A stretch of DNA of 64,000 nt from Polaribacter sp. Hel1_85 (GTDB lineage Bacteria; Bacteroidota; Bacteroidia; Flavobacteriales; Flavobacteriaceae), in the NCBI RefSeq assembly GCF_000766795.1, contig NZ_JPDS01000003.1, forward strand, positions 434,001 to 498,000, written 5' to 3'. Both the position numbers and the translations under genes were made by a program. Position 1 is the first letter of the stretch. Each line of letters opens with the position of its first letter. The notes under the pieces were generated by a model. It was not told the origin of the DNA and searched no databases. It saw nothing but the letters and a program-made list of their open reading frames with translations. This document shows, one piece after another, positions 27,129 through 37,879 of the stretch.

Positions 27129-30100
27129 ATGAAATTAAAGATAATTACACTTTTTCTATGCTGTTTTAGTCTTGTTTCGGCTTGGTCACAATCTGTTGTT
27201 TCAGGTAAAGTGACAGATGAATCAGCAATGCCACTACCCGGTGTTAGTATTATAGTTAAAGGCACCACAACTGGAGTCTCAACTGATTTTGATGGTAATT
27301 ATAAAATTACTGTTAAAAAGGGACAGATACTACAGTTTTTGTATTTAGGTTTCAAGAATCAAGAAATTACTATTAGTTCTCAAAAAACTATAAATATAGT
27401 AATGAAAGAAGATACTGATCAATTAGATGAAATTGTTGTGGTAGGTTATGGAAGACAAAAAAAAGAAAGTGTCCTTGGAGCTATAAGTCAAATAAAGGGT
27501 GCTACATTATTAGAATCTGGAACTACAAATATTGTCAATGCACTAAGTGCTATTGCACCGGGTGTTAGCATTATACAAACTTCTGGTCAACCCGGAGAAG
27601 AAGCGGGTGAAATTTTTATCCGTGGTCAGTCAGACCCTTTAATATTAGTTGACGGAGTTGAAGTTGTAGGTGGATTTAATAACATAGACACTAGAGATGT
27701 TGAAAATATAAGTGTCTTAAAAGATGGTTCCGCTACAGCAGTATATGGTATTAGAGGAGCAAATGGTGTAATTATCATCACAACTAAAAGAGGTAGGATA
27801 GGAAAACCTAAAATAAGTTTTTCAAGTGAGGTTACAAGAAAAAACATCAGTAGTACTCCCGATGTACTTAACTCGTTTGATGCTCAGACAGCGCTAAATT
27901 CTGGTATCTTAAACGATCAAAACTACGGGGCTGGCTATACCAACGAAACGGATTTAGCTCATTTTAAAAGTGGTGAATTCCCATACCTATATCCTGATAC
28001 GGATTGGCAAGAGGTATTATTTAAAGAATATACCACTAGTCTTAACACAACTCTTTCATTACGAGGTGGAAATGATTTTGTTAAATATTATGCTTCCGCT
28101 GGATATCTGCAAGAAGGAGATCTTGTGAATACAGATCAATACCATAATTACGATCCTGAATATAAATTTCAAAAATTTACTTTTAGAGGTAACTTAGATT
28201 TTACACTCTCTAAAACAACAGAATTAAAAACAAGTGTAAGTAGTCGCTTAGAAGTCAAAAACAAGCCATCTAATACCTTTGCTAACACTCCTGAATTTTT
28301 CGCAATATACAATTCAGCTCCTGGAGGTGTAGTACCAGTATATCCTGCAGAGGTTTTAGAACAATATATAGATCCGCTTTATCCAGGTCTTGTAGAACCA
28401 AGATTCGGATTAGGACCTAATCCTTATAGAGACGTAGTTAACAACGGTTTAAACGTAAGCAATAAAACTGTATTTAATGTAGATTTAGAATTGACAAAAA
28501 AGTTGGATGCAATAACCAAAGGATTAACCTTTACACTTAAATATAATTACAATAGTTTTTATAATACTACTAGACAAACTAGTTTTGATGGTGACACAGG
28601 AGCAGAAACTTTTACTCTAAATAGAGATGGAACATGGACTGCTCTTCAAACAACAGATTGGGAAAAATCTGACTATTATATTGAAGGAAGCGAAGGTGTG
28701 AATGACAATTCAAATATTGAATATGGAAGAGCACAGATTAATTATGCACGTTCTTTTGGAAAACACAATGTTACTGCTGTTGGTCTTTTTAGCCGTAGTA
28801 AAAGAGTAACAAGAACAGAGTTTCCTTATTATAACGAAGATTGGGTTGCTAGAGCAACATATGATTACGACGCACATTATTTCTTTGAAGCAGCTGCGTC
28901 ATATAATGGGGATGAAAGTTTTTATCATGGTTCTCGATTTAAACTTTTCCCTTCATTTTCTCTAGGTATTAATCTAGCCAAAGAAAAATTTATTGCTGAT
29001 CATATTCCTCAAATAAATAATTTCAAGCTTAGATACTCATACGGTCAAACGGGTAATAAAGCAGGGTTAAAAATACCAAATACAACTCCTACTCAATATC
29101 TAAGGTGGTTGTATCAAAGCAGTTATGCCTATGATACTAATGTTGCAACAAGTAGGTACTTTTTTGGTGAAGAAGTGGATAACAATCTTAGAGTTATAAA
29201 AGAATACGAAATAGGAAATGATGTATTAACCTGGTCTACTGCAACAAAGCAGAATATTGGTGTTGATTTTGGTGTTTTTGATAATAAAATATCAGGATCT
29301 CTTGATTTTTTCAGTGATAACAGAACAGGTCTTATAGCTACTCCTCAGGTTCCAATATATTTTGGTAATAACGCAATATTGCCTAAAGCGAATGTAAACG
29401 AAACGAAAAGTCATGGTATGGATGTAGCATTGACCTATAAAAACAAAACTTCTGGAGGCTTTACTTATGCTGTAACAGGTATTTATGGCTTTTATGAAAA
29501 CAGGGTTGTTTCAAACGCTCTAGATTTTCCAGGTACTCCTGAATATGCTAAACTTGCTGGAAAAGCAATTGGAACTACCAACCTGTTACAAACGGATGGT
29601 TATTTTCAATCTATAGATGAACTTGTAAATTATCCCTCATACGTTGGTAATCCAGGCTTAGGAGATTATAGATATATAGATTTTAACGCTAATGGAACCA
29701 TTATTGGAGACAGTACAGAAGATCTAGTACGATATGATTTACAAAAAGCACCTAAACATACCTACAGTTTTAGATTTAACTTCGGATATCAAAATTGGTC
29801 ATTAAGTGCTTTATTGAATGGTGTTGCAGGATATGAAAGAACAATTGATGCAAGATTAGCCTATGCCCTATATCAAGGTATAGCTGCTGGAGTTTACAAT
29901 CAATTAGATACATGGACCCCTGATAATACAGATGCTGCATATCCCGCATTACATAGCGATCCTGCCAATACTAATTTAACAGATAATAATACTGCTAGAA
30001 TTATTAATTTAGACTATCTAAAACTACGTAGTGTAAATCTTGGTTATAATTTTGACATGAGCAATAGTAAAAAAATAAACAAACTAAGGCTGTATCTTTC

Positions 30101-30215
30101 TGGAAATAACCTTTTTACTTTAACTAAGTTTGAATATGGAGATCCTCAAGGAAACTCTCCGGGGAAATATCCCCTTTCAGCTAGGTATACTTTTGGATTA
30201 AATATGGACTTTTAA
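27129..30215 (+). CDS. SusC/RagA-type TonB-dependent outer-membrane transporter
   Basis: 1,028 residues with a Sec signal (SAWSQ). It has a carboxypeptidase-regulatory-like domain (about 23-100, SGKVTDESAMPLPGVSI) and a TonB-box-like segment DEIVVVGYGRQKK (about 105). The plug domain (VNALSAIAPGVSI...ILVDGVE...GIRGANGVIIITTKRG) and the 22-strand barrel follow, ending in an aromatic (MDF) as outer-membrane proteins do. It imports oligosaccharides with its SusD partner, whose start is 9 bp downstream. It is the first gene of the plus-strand sus operon, behind a shared operator. Confidence 0.96.
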   Translation: MKLKIITLFLCCFSLVSAWSQSVVSGKVTDESAMPLPGVSIIVKGTTTGVSTDFDGNYKITVKKGQILQFLYLGFKNQEITISSQKTINIVMKEDTDQLDEIVVVGYGRQKKESVLGAISQIKGATLLESGTTNIVNALSAIAPGVSIIQTSGQPGEEAGEIFIRGQSDPLILVDGVEVVGGFNNIDTRDVENISVLKDGSATAVYGIRGANGVIIITTKRGRIGKPKISFSSEVTRKNISSTPDVLNSFDAQTALNSGILNDQNYGAGYTNETDLAHFKSGEFPYLYPDTDWQEVLFKEYTTSLNTTLSLRGGNDFVKYYASAGYLQEGDLVNTDQYHNYDPEYKFQKFTFRGNLDFTLSKTTELKTSVSSRLEVKNKPSNTFANTPEFFAIYNSAPGGVVPVYPAEVLEQYIDPLYPGLVEPRFGLGPNPYRDVVNNGLNVSNKTVFNVDLELTKKLDAITKGLTFTLKYNYNSFYNTTRQTSFDGDTGAETFTLNRDGTWTALQTTDWEKSDYYIEGSEGVNDNSNIEYGRAQINYARSFGKHNVTAVGLFSRSKRVTRTEFPYYNEDWVARATYDYDAHYFFEAAASYNGDESFYHGSRFKLFPSFSLGINLAKEKFIADHIPQINNFKLRYSYGQTGNKAGLKIPNTTPTQYLRWLYQSSYAYDTNVATSRYFFGEEVDNNLRVIKEYEIGNDVLTWSTATKQNIGVDFGVFDNKISGSLDFFSDNRTGLIATPQVPIYFGNNAILPKANVNETKSHGMDVALTYKNKTSGGFTYAVTGIYGFYENRVVSNALDFPGTPEYAKLAGKAIGTTNLLQTDGYFQSIDELVNYPSYVGNPGLGDYRYIDFNANGTIIGDSTEDLVRYDLQKAPKHTYSFRFNFGYQNWSLSALLNGVAGYERTIDARLAYALYQGIAAGVYNQLDTWTPDNTDAAYPALHSDPANTNLTDNNTARIINLDYLKLRSVNLGYNFDMSNSKKINKLRLYLSGNNLFTLTKFEYGDPQGNSPGKYPLSARYTFGLNMDF

Positions 30216-30223
30216 ATTAAATT

Positions 30224-32143
30224 ATGATGAAAACAATTAAATATATTTATATAATAACAATCACTGTTCTATTCTTTAGCTGTGAGGATTATCTAGATAA
30301 ATCTTCCGATACAGACGGGTTAGATCAAGAAAGCGTTTTTTCTGATGTTGTATTGGCAAAATATTTTTTAGATGGAGCATACACTAAATTAATAACTGAA
30401 ATAAGTTCTGCTCAGGATGCTCCTGATAATTTACCAGGAATGGTTATGGGTTCTGAAGGGTATCCAGGAAGAAGGATTTGGGGTGTTCCTGAAACGTATA
30501 ATGTATTTGCTCAAGGTAATTATTTGAGTCTAATGAATGGTGCTGTTCCAGTTCTTAGAGCTCAGAGAACAAATATGACAACTAGATATACACAATCTTG
30601 GCAAGGAATTAGAATTGTTAATGAGTTTCTTGAAAATGTTGATTTAATTTCAAATGCAAATGAAGAAGAAATTAACCGATTAAAAGGGCAAGCTTATTTT
30701 TTAAGAGCGTTTCATTTTCATCTTCTAACAAAACGACATGGAGGTCTTGTGTATTTAAAAGAAAACTTAGCACTAAATGAAGAATTAACACAAATAAGAG
30801 AATCTTATGAAAGTAATTATGAGAACATATTATTGGACATAAACCTTGCTATTGACTTACTTCCAATATCATGGGAATCAGAAGATGTGGGGAGACCTAC
30901 GAAAGGGGCGGCATTGGCTTTAAAATCTCGAGTAACTTTATTTGGCGCTAGTCCTTTAGTAACGACAGATCAGACAAGATGGAAAGAAGCCGCAGAAGCA
31001 GCATCAGACTTAATTAATTTTGCGAATAATAATGGATTGTATTCACTTATAAATGCTAGTTCTGCTAACTCGATAGATGTAGGACATAACGGTACTGATC
31101 TTTTTACTGCTGAACCAGCAGCATTAGAATCTTATAGAAGTATTTTTGTTGGTCCTGGAATTACAAAAGTTCTTCCTTCTGAAGTGATTTATGCAGAAGT
31201 AAATAGAAAGTTTTTTGATTTTGGTGGAATCTTAAATCCGGCTCATAATCTAGCTTTAACAGCAGGGTTTGACATTATGAGAGGAAATACGTCACCACAG
31301 GGAATCGGAGCACTTCCTGCTTTTGTGGATAAATTTGAAACAAAAACAGGGTTGCCTATTACTGATCCTGCTTCAGGATACAACCCGCAAGAACCATTTA
31401 TCAACAGAGATCCTAGATATTATAATGCTATATTATTTGATGGAGTAAGCTGGATACATACAAACGGAGCAATTAATAGTACTGGAAAGACTGATTTAGC
31501 AGTTCTTAATGAAGAAGGTAAATATGGATCAGGGTTATACCCAAGCGATGTTTCAGCTAATACTTTATGGCAAGTGAGATGTGAAACAGGGTATCGTATT
31601 CGAAAATGGATACCAAACGGCGCTAAGTGGTTCGGTGGTACTAGAGGTGAATTTGATTTCCATATCAATAACAATATCTTCAGAATGTCTGAAATTTATT
31701 TAAATTATGCTGAAGCAACTAATGAAGCATATGGGCCAAACGCTGCTGCTCCTGGAGCAACTCTTACTGCTGTTGATGCTGTAAACATGATTAGAAACAG
31801 AGTTGGTATGCCAAATGTAGCTGCTCAATTTACAGGAGATAAAAATGCCTTTAGAGACAGAATTAAAAACGAACGTGCAGTTGAACTGTGCTTTGAAGGA
31901 ATTAGATACGATGACTTAAGAAGATGGAAAGATCTTGAGAAGGAAGAAAACAAAAAAGTAGAATTTTTAGAGATGCGTTGGCAAGAAGGTGGAGTATCTA
32001 CTACATACCCTACTGGTTTTAGTTACTCTATAGAAGAACAACCTTTATTAAAAAAAACATTTGGAGCACGTAATTATTGGTGGCCAATTCCGAGTAGTGA
32101 AACTGAATTAATACCAGAATTTCAACAAACACCTGGTTACTAG
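30224..32143 (+). CDS. SusD/RagB-type glycan-binding lipoprotein
   Basis: 639 residues with lipobox Cys20 (LFFSCEDYLDK). The N-terminal SusD-like region contains GQAYFLRAFHFHLL near residue 145, and the C-terminal RagB/SusD domain has the usual YLNYAEATNEAYGP, NMIRNRVGMP and NERAVELCFEGIRYDDLRRWK motifs. As surface lipoprotein lid of the upstream SusC it captures glycan for import. At 639 residues it is longer than typical SusD (about 550). Confidence 0.95.
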   Translation: MMKTIKYIYIITITVLFFSCEDYLDKSSDTDGLDQESVFSDVVLAKYFLDGAYTKLITEISSAQDAPDNLPGMVMGSEGYPGRRIWGVPETYNVFAQGNYLSLMNGAVPVLRAQRTNMTTRYTQSWQGIRIVNEFLENVDLISNANEEEINRLKGQAYFLRAFHFHLLTKRHGGLVYLKENLALNEELTQIRESYESNYENILLDINLAIDLLPISWESEDVGRPTKGAALALKSRVTLFGASPLVTTDQTRWKEAAEAASDLINFANNNGLYSLINASSANSIDVGHNGTDLFTAEPAALESYRSIFVGPGITKVLPSEVIYAEVNRKFFDFGGILNPAHNLALTAGFDIMRGNTSPQGIGALPAFVDKFETKTGLPITDPASGYNPQEPFINRDPRYYNAILFDGVSWIHTNGAINSTGKTDLAVLNEEGKYGSGLYPSDVSANTLWQVRCETGYRIRKWIPNGAKWFGGTRGEFDFHINNNIFRMSEIYLNYAEATNEAYGPNAAAPGATLTAVDAVNMIRNRVGMPNVAAQFTGDKNAFRDRIKNERAVELCFEGIRYDDLRRWKDLEKEENKKVEFLEMRWQEGGVSTTYPTGFSYSIEEQPLLKKTFGARNYWWPIPSSETELIPEFQQTPGY

Positions 32144-32187
32144 AAATAATTATTCAACAGAATGAACACAAAAAAATAAAGAAACAA

Positions 32188-34989
32188 ATGAAATTAACCA
32201 TAACAAAATTGAAATTTTTTGTTTTCTGCTTACTTAATTATTTAGCAATTAATATAAGCTTCGCACAAAAAACAACATTAGATAATTTAGTAACTTCAGA
32301 CACTATTAAAGTAGTGAATGAGGATGAAATATTGAAAACCCCTTTTGGTGTTTTTAATCTAAGTCAAACTACAGGATCTGTATTTAGAATTTCGGGTAAA
32401 GAATTAAGAAAAACATCTGGTGACAACCTATCAGAAGCTTTAAGAGGTAGAGTACCCGGATTGAGAGTAGTAAGAACAAGTAATGTTCCAGGAACAATAG
32501 ATATTGAAAATCTGTATAGTTATTCTTTAAATGGTGGTACCCCATATGTATTGGTTGATGGTCAACCTAGAGGTTTACAAGTAGACTTAAGAGAAGTTGA
32601 AGAAGTTATAGTACTTTCTGACCCTACTTTTAACTCTCTCCTTGGTAACTTTGGTGACAACGGACTTATTTATGTAATCACTACAGGAAATAAAATAGGA
32701 AAACCTGTAGTTGAAGTTAATTTACAACAATCTATAAATATTGTTACACGTTTGCCTGAATTATTATCAGCTGCAGAGTATGCTCGTGTACTCAATAGAG
32801 CCTCTAACAACGATGGTTTTGGAGATGTTTATAGTCAAGAAGCTATTGACGCTTATGAAAACGGATCAGATCCAATTAATTATCCTAACATAGATAGACA
32901 AGATGTTTATTTAAGCAATCTATCTCTTTCAAATTATGCATCATTAAATGCATATGGAGGTACAGAGAAAGTTGAGTACAGTGCTTTTGTTGGATATTCT
33001 GACTGGGAAGGATTGGAAAAGGTAGGAGCCAAGATTGAAGGTAAAAACCTTACTTTTAGAACAAAAATTAACACACGTGTTACTGAATTAATAAGAGCTC
33101 ATGCTAGTGTTTATGGAAAATTTGGAACCAACGACAGACCTGTTCTTGGAGCAAATGCAATGATGTGGGACATCAATAGAATCCCTGCGAATGAATTTCC
33201 TTTAAAAGTTGGAGATTCTGCCTATATTGTAAGTAATAACTATGGTGAAAATACATTATCAGAATTAGAATTAGGTGGTCAAAGAAGTGATTACAATTCT
33301 AATATGGTTTTTGATATGGGATTAGACTTCGATTTCAAAAATTATGTTCCAGGTCTTAAATATGACACCTATGTTTTATTAAAAACATATAATCAACATA
33401 CCTTACAGAATAATAACACTCCAGGTTTGTATACACTTGAAAATTTACAAGATGTTGATGGTTTAGATTCATTAGCTGTAAAATTATTCAGGCAAGAAAA
33501 CTTAGTGATTAATGCAAGTAGAATATCTACCGGAGTACAAAGAACGTTCACTTATGGAGGTAATTTTAGTTACTTTAAAAAGTTTAACGAATCAACGTTA
33601 AATTTAAACCTTAGTCACTTATTATATTACAACCTTGAAAGTGCTAATACTAGACCAGATAGTAGAAATTTAACATTTAACTTAAATGGTTCCTATGCCC
33701 TTAAGAACAAATATATTCTATATGCAAATATGAATATGAGTAGCAGTTCTAAGTTTTTAGACGAAAATAGAACAAGATTATTCCCTACTGTTGGTGTTGC
33801 ATGGATAGCTTCTAATGAAGATTTTCTGAATGATAATAGCTTTTTTGATAGACTTAAATTTAGAGCTTCATATGGAAAAATAGGAACAGAATATCCTACT
33901 ACTAATAATTCATTTTTATATTTGGATACCTATGGTACTGGTACAAAAACATATCTAGGATCAGAGATAACAACACAAAACACAAACTCATACCAGACAA
34001 CTCAGACTGGTAATAAGGATATTGATTGGATAATCTTTGATCAATTTTTTGCTGGTACAGAGGTTCAATTTCTGAAAAAATTTAAATTAGACGTTAATTA
34101 TTTTAATGTAAAAATTAGTAATCTAGTGACACAAGCATCCGCTTTATATGCTTCATCATTAGGAAGAAATGCTTATTTACCTAATATAAATTTCATTGAA
34201 TACAGAAATACAGGATTTAATTCAAATATCACTTTTAATGACAGTAAAGGTTCTTTTAGATATTATGCAAGTTTTAATGCTGGCTATAATAAAAGAATAA
34301 AAGAGAAACTCGCAGAAGTACAATATCCTGATGAATATAGATTGCAAGAAGGTCAGGCAACAGACAACATAGTAGGTTACCTTTCTGATGGTCTTTTTAC
34401 AACAGATAATATTGATGATGCATTACCTCAATTTGGAGAAGTACAAGTTGGTGATATTAAATATGTTGATCTAAATGGAGATAATGTAATTGATACAAGA
34501 GATCAAACTACAATTGGTAATAGTATACCTCGCTTTAATTATGGTATTAATCTTGGGGTTGAATATAAAGGCATCAACCTTGATGTCGTAGGAATGGGAG
34601 TTGCTAACTATGATTTCAATCTTAATGGTAGAGAATATTTTCAACCTGTTGGATTGAGAACTTATTATGGAAGTGTTAATAAAGATCTTCCAAATGGGAA
34701 TTCGAACCCTAGGTTAAGTACTATTCCTAGTTTAAATAATTTCACCAATTCTGATTATTGGTTAGTAGATGGTAGTTATTTTAGAATTTCTAATGCTGAG
34801 TTAGGATTTACATTACCAGAATCAGTACTTGGTAATGGAGCATTTACAAATGTGAAATTATTCTTAAGAGGTAGTAATCTAGCTCTATTTAGCAAAATAA
34901 AAGATTTAGATCCTGAAGATATTAACGCAGGATATTCAGAATATCCTATGATGAGATCATTTGTTTTCGGAGCAACTATGAATTTTTAA
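32188..34989 (+). CDS. Second SusC-like TonB-dependent transporter, short form
   Basis: 933 residues with a Sec signal (ISFAQ, about 27). Unlike the first SusC it goes almost straight into the plug (SGKELRKTSGDNLSEALRGRVPGLRVV, about residue 71). It has no recognisable carboxypeptidase-regulatory-like domain. The VLVDG motif and barrel are present, and the C-terminus ends FVFGATMNF. The plug segment FGDNGLIYVITTGNKIG replaces the usual GxxGANGVIxITTKRG, a notable divergence. It forms the second transporter pair with the SusD that starts 24 bp downstream and probably handles a different oligosaccharide from the same polymer (inference). Confidence 0.9.
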   Translation: MKLTITKLKFFVFCLLNYLAINISFAQKTTLDNLVTSDTIKVVNEDEILKTPFGVFNLSQTTGSVFRISGKELRKTSGDNLSEALRGRVPGLRVVRTSNVPGTIDIENLYSYSLNGGTPYVLVDGQPRGLQVDLREVEEVIVLSDPTFNSLLGNFGDNGLIYVITTGNKIGKPVVEVNLQQSINIVTRLPELLSAAEYARVLNRASNNDGFGDVYSQEAIDAYENGSDPINYPNIDRQDVYLSNLSLSNYASLNAYGGTEKVEYSAFVGYSDWEGLEKVGAKIEGKNLTFRTKINTRVTELIRAHASVYGKFGTNDRPVLGANAMMWDINRIPANEFPLKVGDSAYIVSNNYGENTLSELELGGQRSDYNSNMVFDMGLDFDFKNYVPGLKYDTYVLLKTYNQHTLQNNNTPGLYTLENLQDVDGLDSLAVKLFRQENLVINASRISTGVQRTFTYGGNFSYFKKFNESTLNLNLSHLLYYNLESANTRPDSRNLTFNLNGSYALKNKYILYANMNMSSSSKFLDENRTRLFPTVGVAWIASNEDFLNDNSFFDRLKFRASYGKIGTEYPTTNNSFLYLDTYGTGTKTYLGSEITTQNTNSYQTTQTGNKDIDWIIFDQFFAGTEVQFLKKFKLDVNYFNVKISNLVTQASALYASSLGRNAYLPNINFIEYRNTGFNSNITFNDSKGSFRYYASFNAGYNKRIKEKLAEVQYPDEYRLQEGQATDNIVGYLSDGLFTTDNIDDALPQFGEVQVGDIKYVDLNGDNVIDTRDQTTIGNSIPRFNYGINLGVEYKGINLDVVGMGVANYDFNLNGREYFQPVGLRTYYGSVNKDLPNGNSNPRLSTIPSLNNFTNSDYWLVDGSYFRISNAELGFTLPESVLGNGAFTNVKLFLRGSNLALFSKIKDLDPEDINAGYSEYPMMRSFVFGATMNF

Positions 34990-35013
34990 TAAGGAACATT
35001 AAAAAATAAAAAG

Positions 35014-36759
35014 ATGAAATTAACGAATAAAATAATAACAATTATTACACTAGCTCTTGGAGCTACAGGTTGTAGTGACTTTTTAGACGATGATGTACAG
35101 TATACCAGAGAAGAAGTAATTACTGAATCTAGAGCACGTTCAAGAGGGTTTATTGAAAATATATATCCTGATTATGATTATGAATTCAACAAGGATTTTG
35201 GTGTTGAAGTTCTTACAGATAATGCAGTGCAAAATATTACAGAAACACCAGCAGCTGCAACCGGGTATTGGAGTCCAACCTATAATCCTTATGGATATGT
35301 TTGGCAACAATCTTATGATAATATAAGACAAGTGTACCAATACATAACACTTGTACATGATACAGGTTTACCGTTTCAACTAACTGATGCAGATGGTGAA
35401 GATAATCCAACAAATATAAATACCCTAAGAAGATATTATGGTGAAGCTTATTTTTTAAAGGCATTTGCAGAATGGGAATTATTAAAATATTTTGGAGGGC
35501 CTTCAGAAAATGATGAAATGTTAGGTTTTCCTATTGTTAATGAAATTCTCGAGAATGAAGACTATATAACGTTAAAAAGAAACACCTATCAGGAATGTTT
35601 TGATCAAATCATGAAAGATTTAGACACTGCCATTGAATACCTTCCTCTCGAGTATAGTGGTACAGGTATTTCAGATGGTACAACAGCTATAGAAACAGGT
35701 AGAGCAAGTGGTATGGCGGCATATGCATTAAAAGCTAAAGTAGCTTTATTTGCAGCAAGTCCAGCATTTAACCCTACTAATGATATTGAAAAATGGGAAT
35801 TAGCTGCCACGTATGCAGAAGATGTAATAACACAAAATGGAGGTTTAAGATCGTTACAAGCATTTAATTTTTCTAACGACAGTAACTCAGACCATTTTTG
35901 GAGATTACGAAATACTTACCAAAGCAATGATCTTGAAAAAAGTTATTACCCTCCTACTTTATATGGGGCAGGGATAATAAATCCATCTCAAAATTTAGTA
36001 GATGCATTTCCAGACTCTCAAGGATATCCAATAACTGATGGTACTAGTAGTTATGACCCTTCAACTCCGTATGCGGGTAGAGATCAAAGATTTTACAAAT
36101 TTATTTTTTATAATAATGATGAATGTTTTGACACTGAATCTTGTACAGATTTTAACCCTCTGGAAATTTATCGAGGAGGGTTGGATAATTATGGAGGGTT
36201 CAAGAATTCTGTTGGAACAAGAACAGGTTATTATTTAAAAAAATACATGAATAATCTAGACTTTGATCCATCTTCACTTAGTGCAACAACAACACAACCT
36301 AGAGTATATGTTCAATTAGGGCTTACTGAAGTATATTTAGGGTATGCTGAAGCATTGAATGAAATTCACAATGATCCAACGACAGCACCAGCGGGACATA
36401 ATTTTTCTGCAAAAGAAGTTCTTCAAAAAATAAGAATAAGAGCAGGTTATACATCCTCAGATCCACACTTAGATAATTCATCAAGTAATCAATCAGATTT
36501 CGAAGTACTTTTAAGAAACGAAAGAAGAATAGAATTATGTTTTACAAGTGATCGCTTTCATGATCTAAGAAGATGGAAAGAAATTGTGAATATTGAAGAT
36601 ATAAAAGGTGTTAAGGTTACTAAAAATGAAGATGACACTTTTTCATATGAAGACATCATTGTAGAAGAAAGAAACTATGAAGAAAAAAATTATTATTTAC
36701 CTTTACCATATGGAGAAGTAATAAAAAGTACTATTTTGGAACAAAATAAAGGATGGTAA
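35014..36759 (+). CDS. Second SusD/RagB-type lipoprotein
   Basis: 581 residues with lipobox Cys20 (GATGCSDFLDD). SusD motifs are RRYYGEAYFLKAFAEWELLKYFGG (N-terminal helices), GMAAYALKAKVALFAASPAFNP, VYLGYAEALNEI and NERRIELCFTSDRFHDLRRWKE. It pairs with the short SusC immediately upstream. The two SusDs share only family motifs, so the second pair is not a recent duplication of the first. Confidence 0.94.
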   Translation: MKLTNKIITIITLALGATGCSDFLDDDVQYTREEVITESRARSRGFIENIYPDYDYEFNKDFGVEVLTDNAVQNITETPAAATGYWSPTYNPYGYVWQQSYDNIRQVYQYITLVHDTGLPFQLTDADGEDNPTNINTLRRYYGEAYFLKAFAEWELLKYFGGPSENDEMLGFPIVNEILENEDYITLKRNTYQECFDQIMKDLDTAIEYLPLEYSGTGISDGTTAIETGRASGMAAYALKAKVALFAASPAFNPTNDIEKWELAATYAEDVITQNGGLRSLQAFNFSNDSNSDHFWRLRNTYQSNDLEKSYYPPTLYGAGIINPSQNLVDAFPDSQGYPITDGTSSYDPSTPYAGRDQRFYKFIFYNNDECFDTESCTDFNPLEIYRGGLDNYGGFKNSVGTRTGYYLKKYMNNLDFDPSSLSATTTQPRVYVQLGLTEVYLGYAEALNEIHNDPTTAPAGHNFSAKEVLQKIRIRAGYTSSDPHLDNSSSNQSDFEVLLRNERRIELCFTSDRFHDLRRWKEIVNIEDIKGVKVTKNEDDTFSYEDIIVEERNYEEKNYYLPLPYGEVIKSTILEQNKGW

Positions 36760-36779
36760 ACAAACTAAACATAAAGATT

Positions 36780-37709
36780 ATGGATACAAAAATATTAAAA
36801 TCTATTACTAAAATAGTTGCATTATCATTTGCATTACTTTTAACCTCATGTTATGAAGATGCTTTTCAAGAAAATTTCGACTACACTTCTGTGTATTTAG
36901 CTCACGAAACAATTGACCGTACTTTTATCATAGGAGAAGGAATGCAAATTGGTGTTGGTGTAACATTAGGAGGGACAATAAATAATACTAAAGACATAGA
37001 AGTTACTTTCTCTTTAGATGATGATTTAGTAACAAATGCCGGTAAATCTGTATTACTTAACAACTATTATGAATTGGTAGATAGTGAAGGAAATCCAGCG
37101 AATAACAAAATTATTATTCCTGCGGGAAAAGTACAAGGTTTTGTTTACGTTAAGGCTAATGAAGATGAATTCCTTGCTGATTCAGAATCGTTAAATCATA
37201 ATTATGCACTTGGATTTACATTAGAAAGTGTTATAAATGCGGATATAATTTTAACAGATCCTGAAGATGAAGAATCAACAAAATATAAATCATCAGTAAT
37301 ATCATTTTCGTATATAAATCAATTGTATGGTAATTATGTTCAAACTGGTCAATATACAACAACCATTGGAGGTGTAGATGAAACATCACAATATTCAGGT
37401 GGTATTACAGACGTTGATGCGTTAGAATTAACTATGATTTCTCCTACTACTGTAGAATGTAATGGTGTTGCTAATTTAAGAAATTCTGACACAAAAATGA
37501 ATATTGTTTTAGGAGATGACAACACAATAACATTAGAAACGGCTGCAGGAGGTGTAACTATTGTTGATGATGGATCAACTTATAATCCTGAAACAAGAGA
37601 ACTAACCCTTAACTATTCTTTTGAATCTGATGGAATAAGCTATAAAGCTACCGATGTATTAGAATTTAGAAACAGAGTTGTTGATGGTGTAAATCAAATA
37701 GGTATATAA
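36780..37709 (+). CDS. SusE-like surface lipoprotein (DUF1735/BT_3987-like N-terminal domain)
   Basis: 309 residues from the ATG at 36780. A start at 36753 would overlap the SusD stop and spoil the lipoprotein signal, so I prefer 36780 (lipobox Cys24, LLTSCYED). Residues about 30-180 look like a DUF1735 (BT_3987-type) beta-sandwich (YVKANEDEFLADSESLNHNYALGF). The rest is a beta-rich region like DUF4361. Proteins of this kind follow SusD in many PULs and bind glycan at the surface; the specific ligand is unknown. It is the last gene of the sus operon, followed 23 bp later by a strong terminator. Confidence 0.8.
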   Translation: MDTKILKSITKIVALSFALLLTSCYEDAFQENFDYTSVYLAHETIDRTFIIGEGMQIGVGVTLGGTINNTKDIEVTFSLDDDLVTNAGKSVLLNNYYELVDSEGNPANNKIIIPAGKVQGFVYVKANEDEFLADSESLNHNYALGFTLESVINADIILTDPEDEESTKYKSSVISFSYINQLYGNYVQTGQYTTTIGGVDETSQYSGGITDVDALELTMISPTTVECNGVANLRNSDTKMNIVLGDDNTITLETAAGGVTIVDDGSTYNPETRELTLNYSFESDGISYKATDVLEFRNRVVDGVNQIGI

Positions 37710-37732
37710 TATATAACCAAACTTAGAATTAG

Positions 37733-37764
37733 AAAGCCTCTCATAAAATTTATGAGAGGCTTTT
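37733..37764 (+). terminator. Terminator of the sus operon
   Basis: The stem AAAGCCTCTCATAAA / TTTATGAGAGGCTTT is perfect and is followed by TTCTTATT. It lies 23 bp after the stop of the SusE-like gene. Confidence 0.9.
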
Positions 37765-37879
37765 CTTATTATAATGAAAAATACAATACCCGAATAATAA
37801 AAAAAAGATTATAAAACAGGTGTATTTGGGAAACCAATATCTTAAATCTCTAAATAAAATAACACAAATCAGCATTAAC

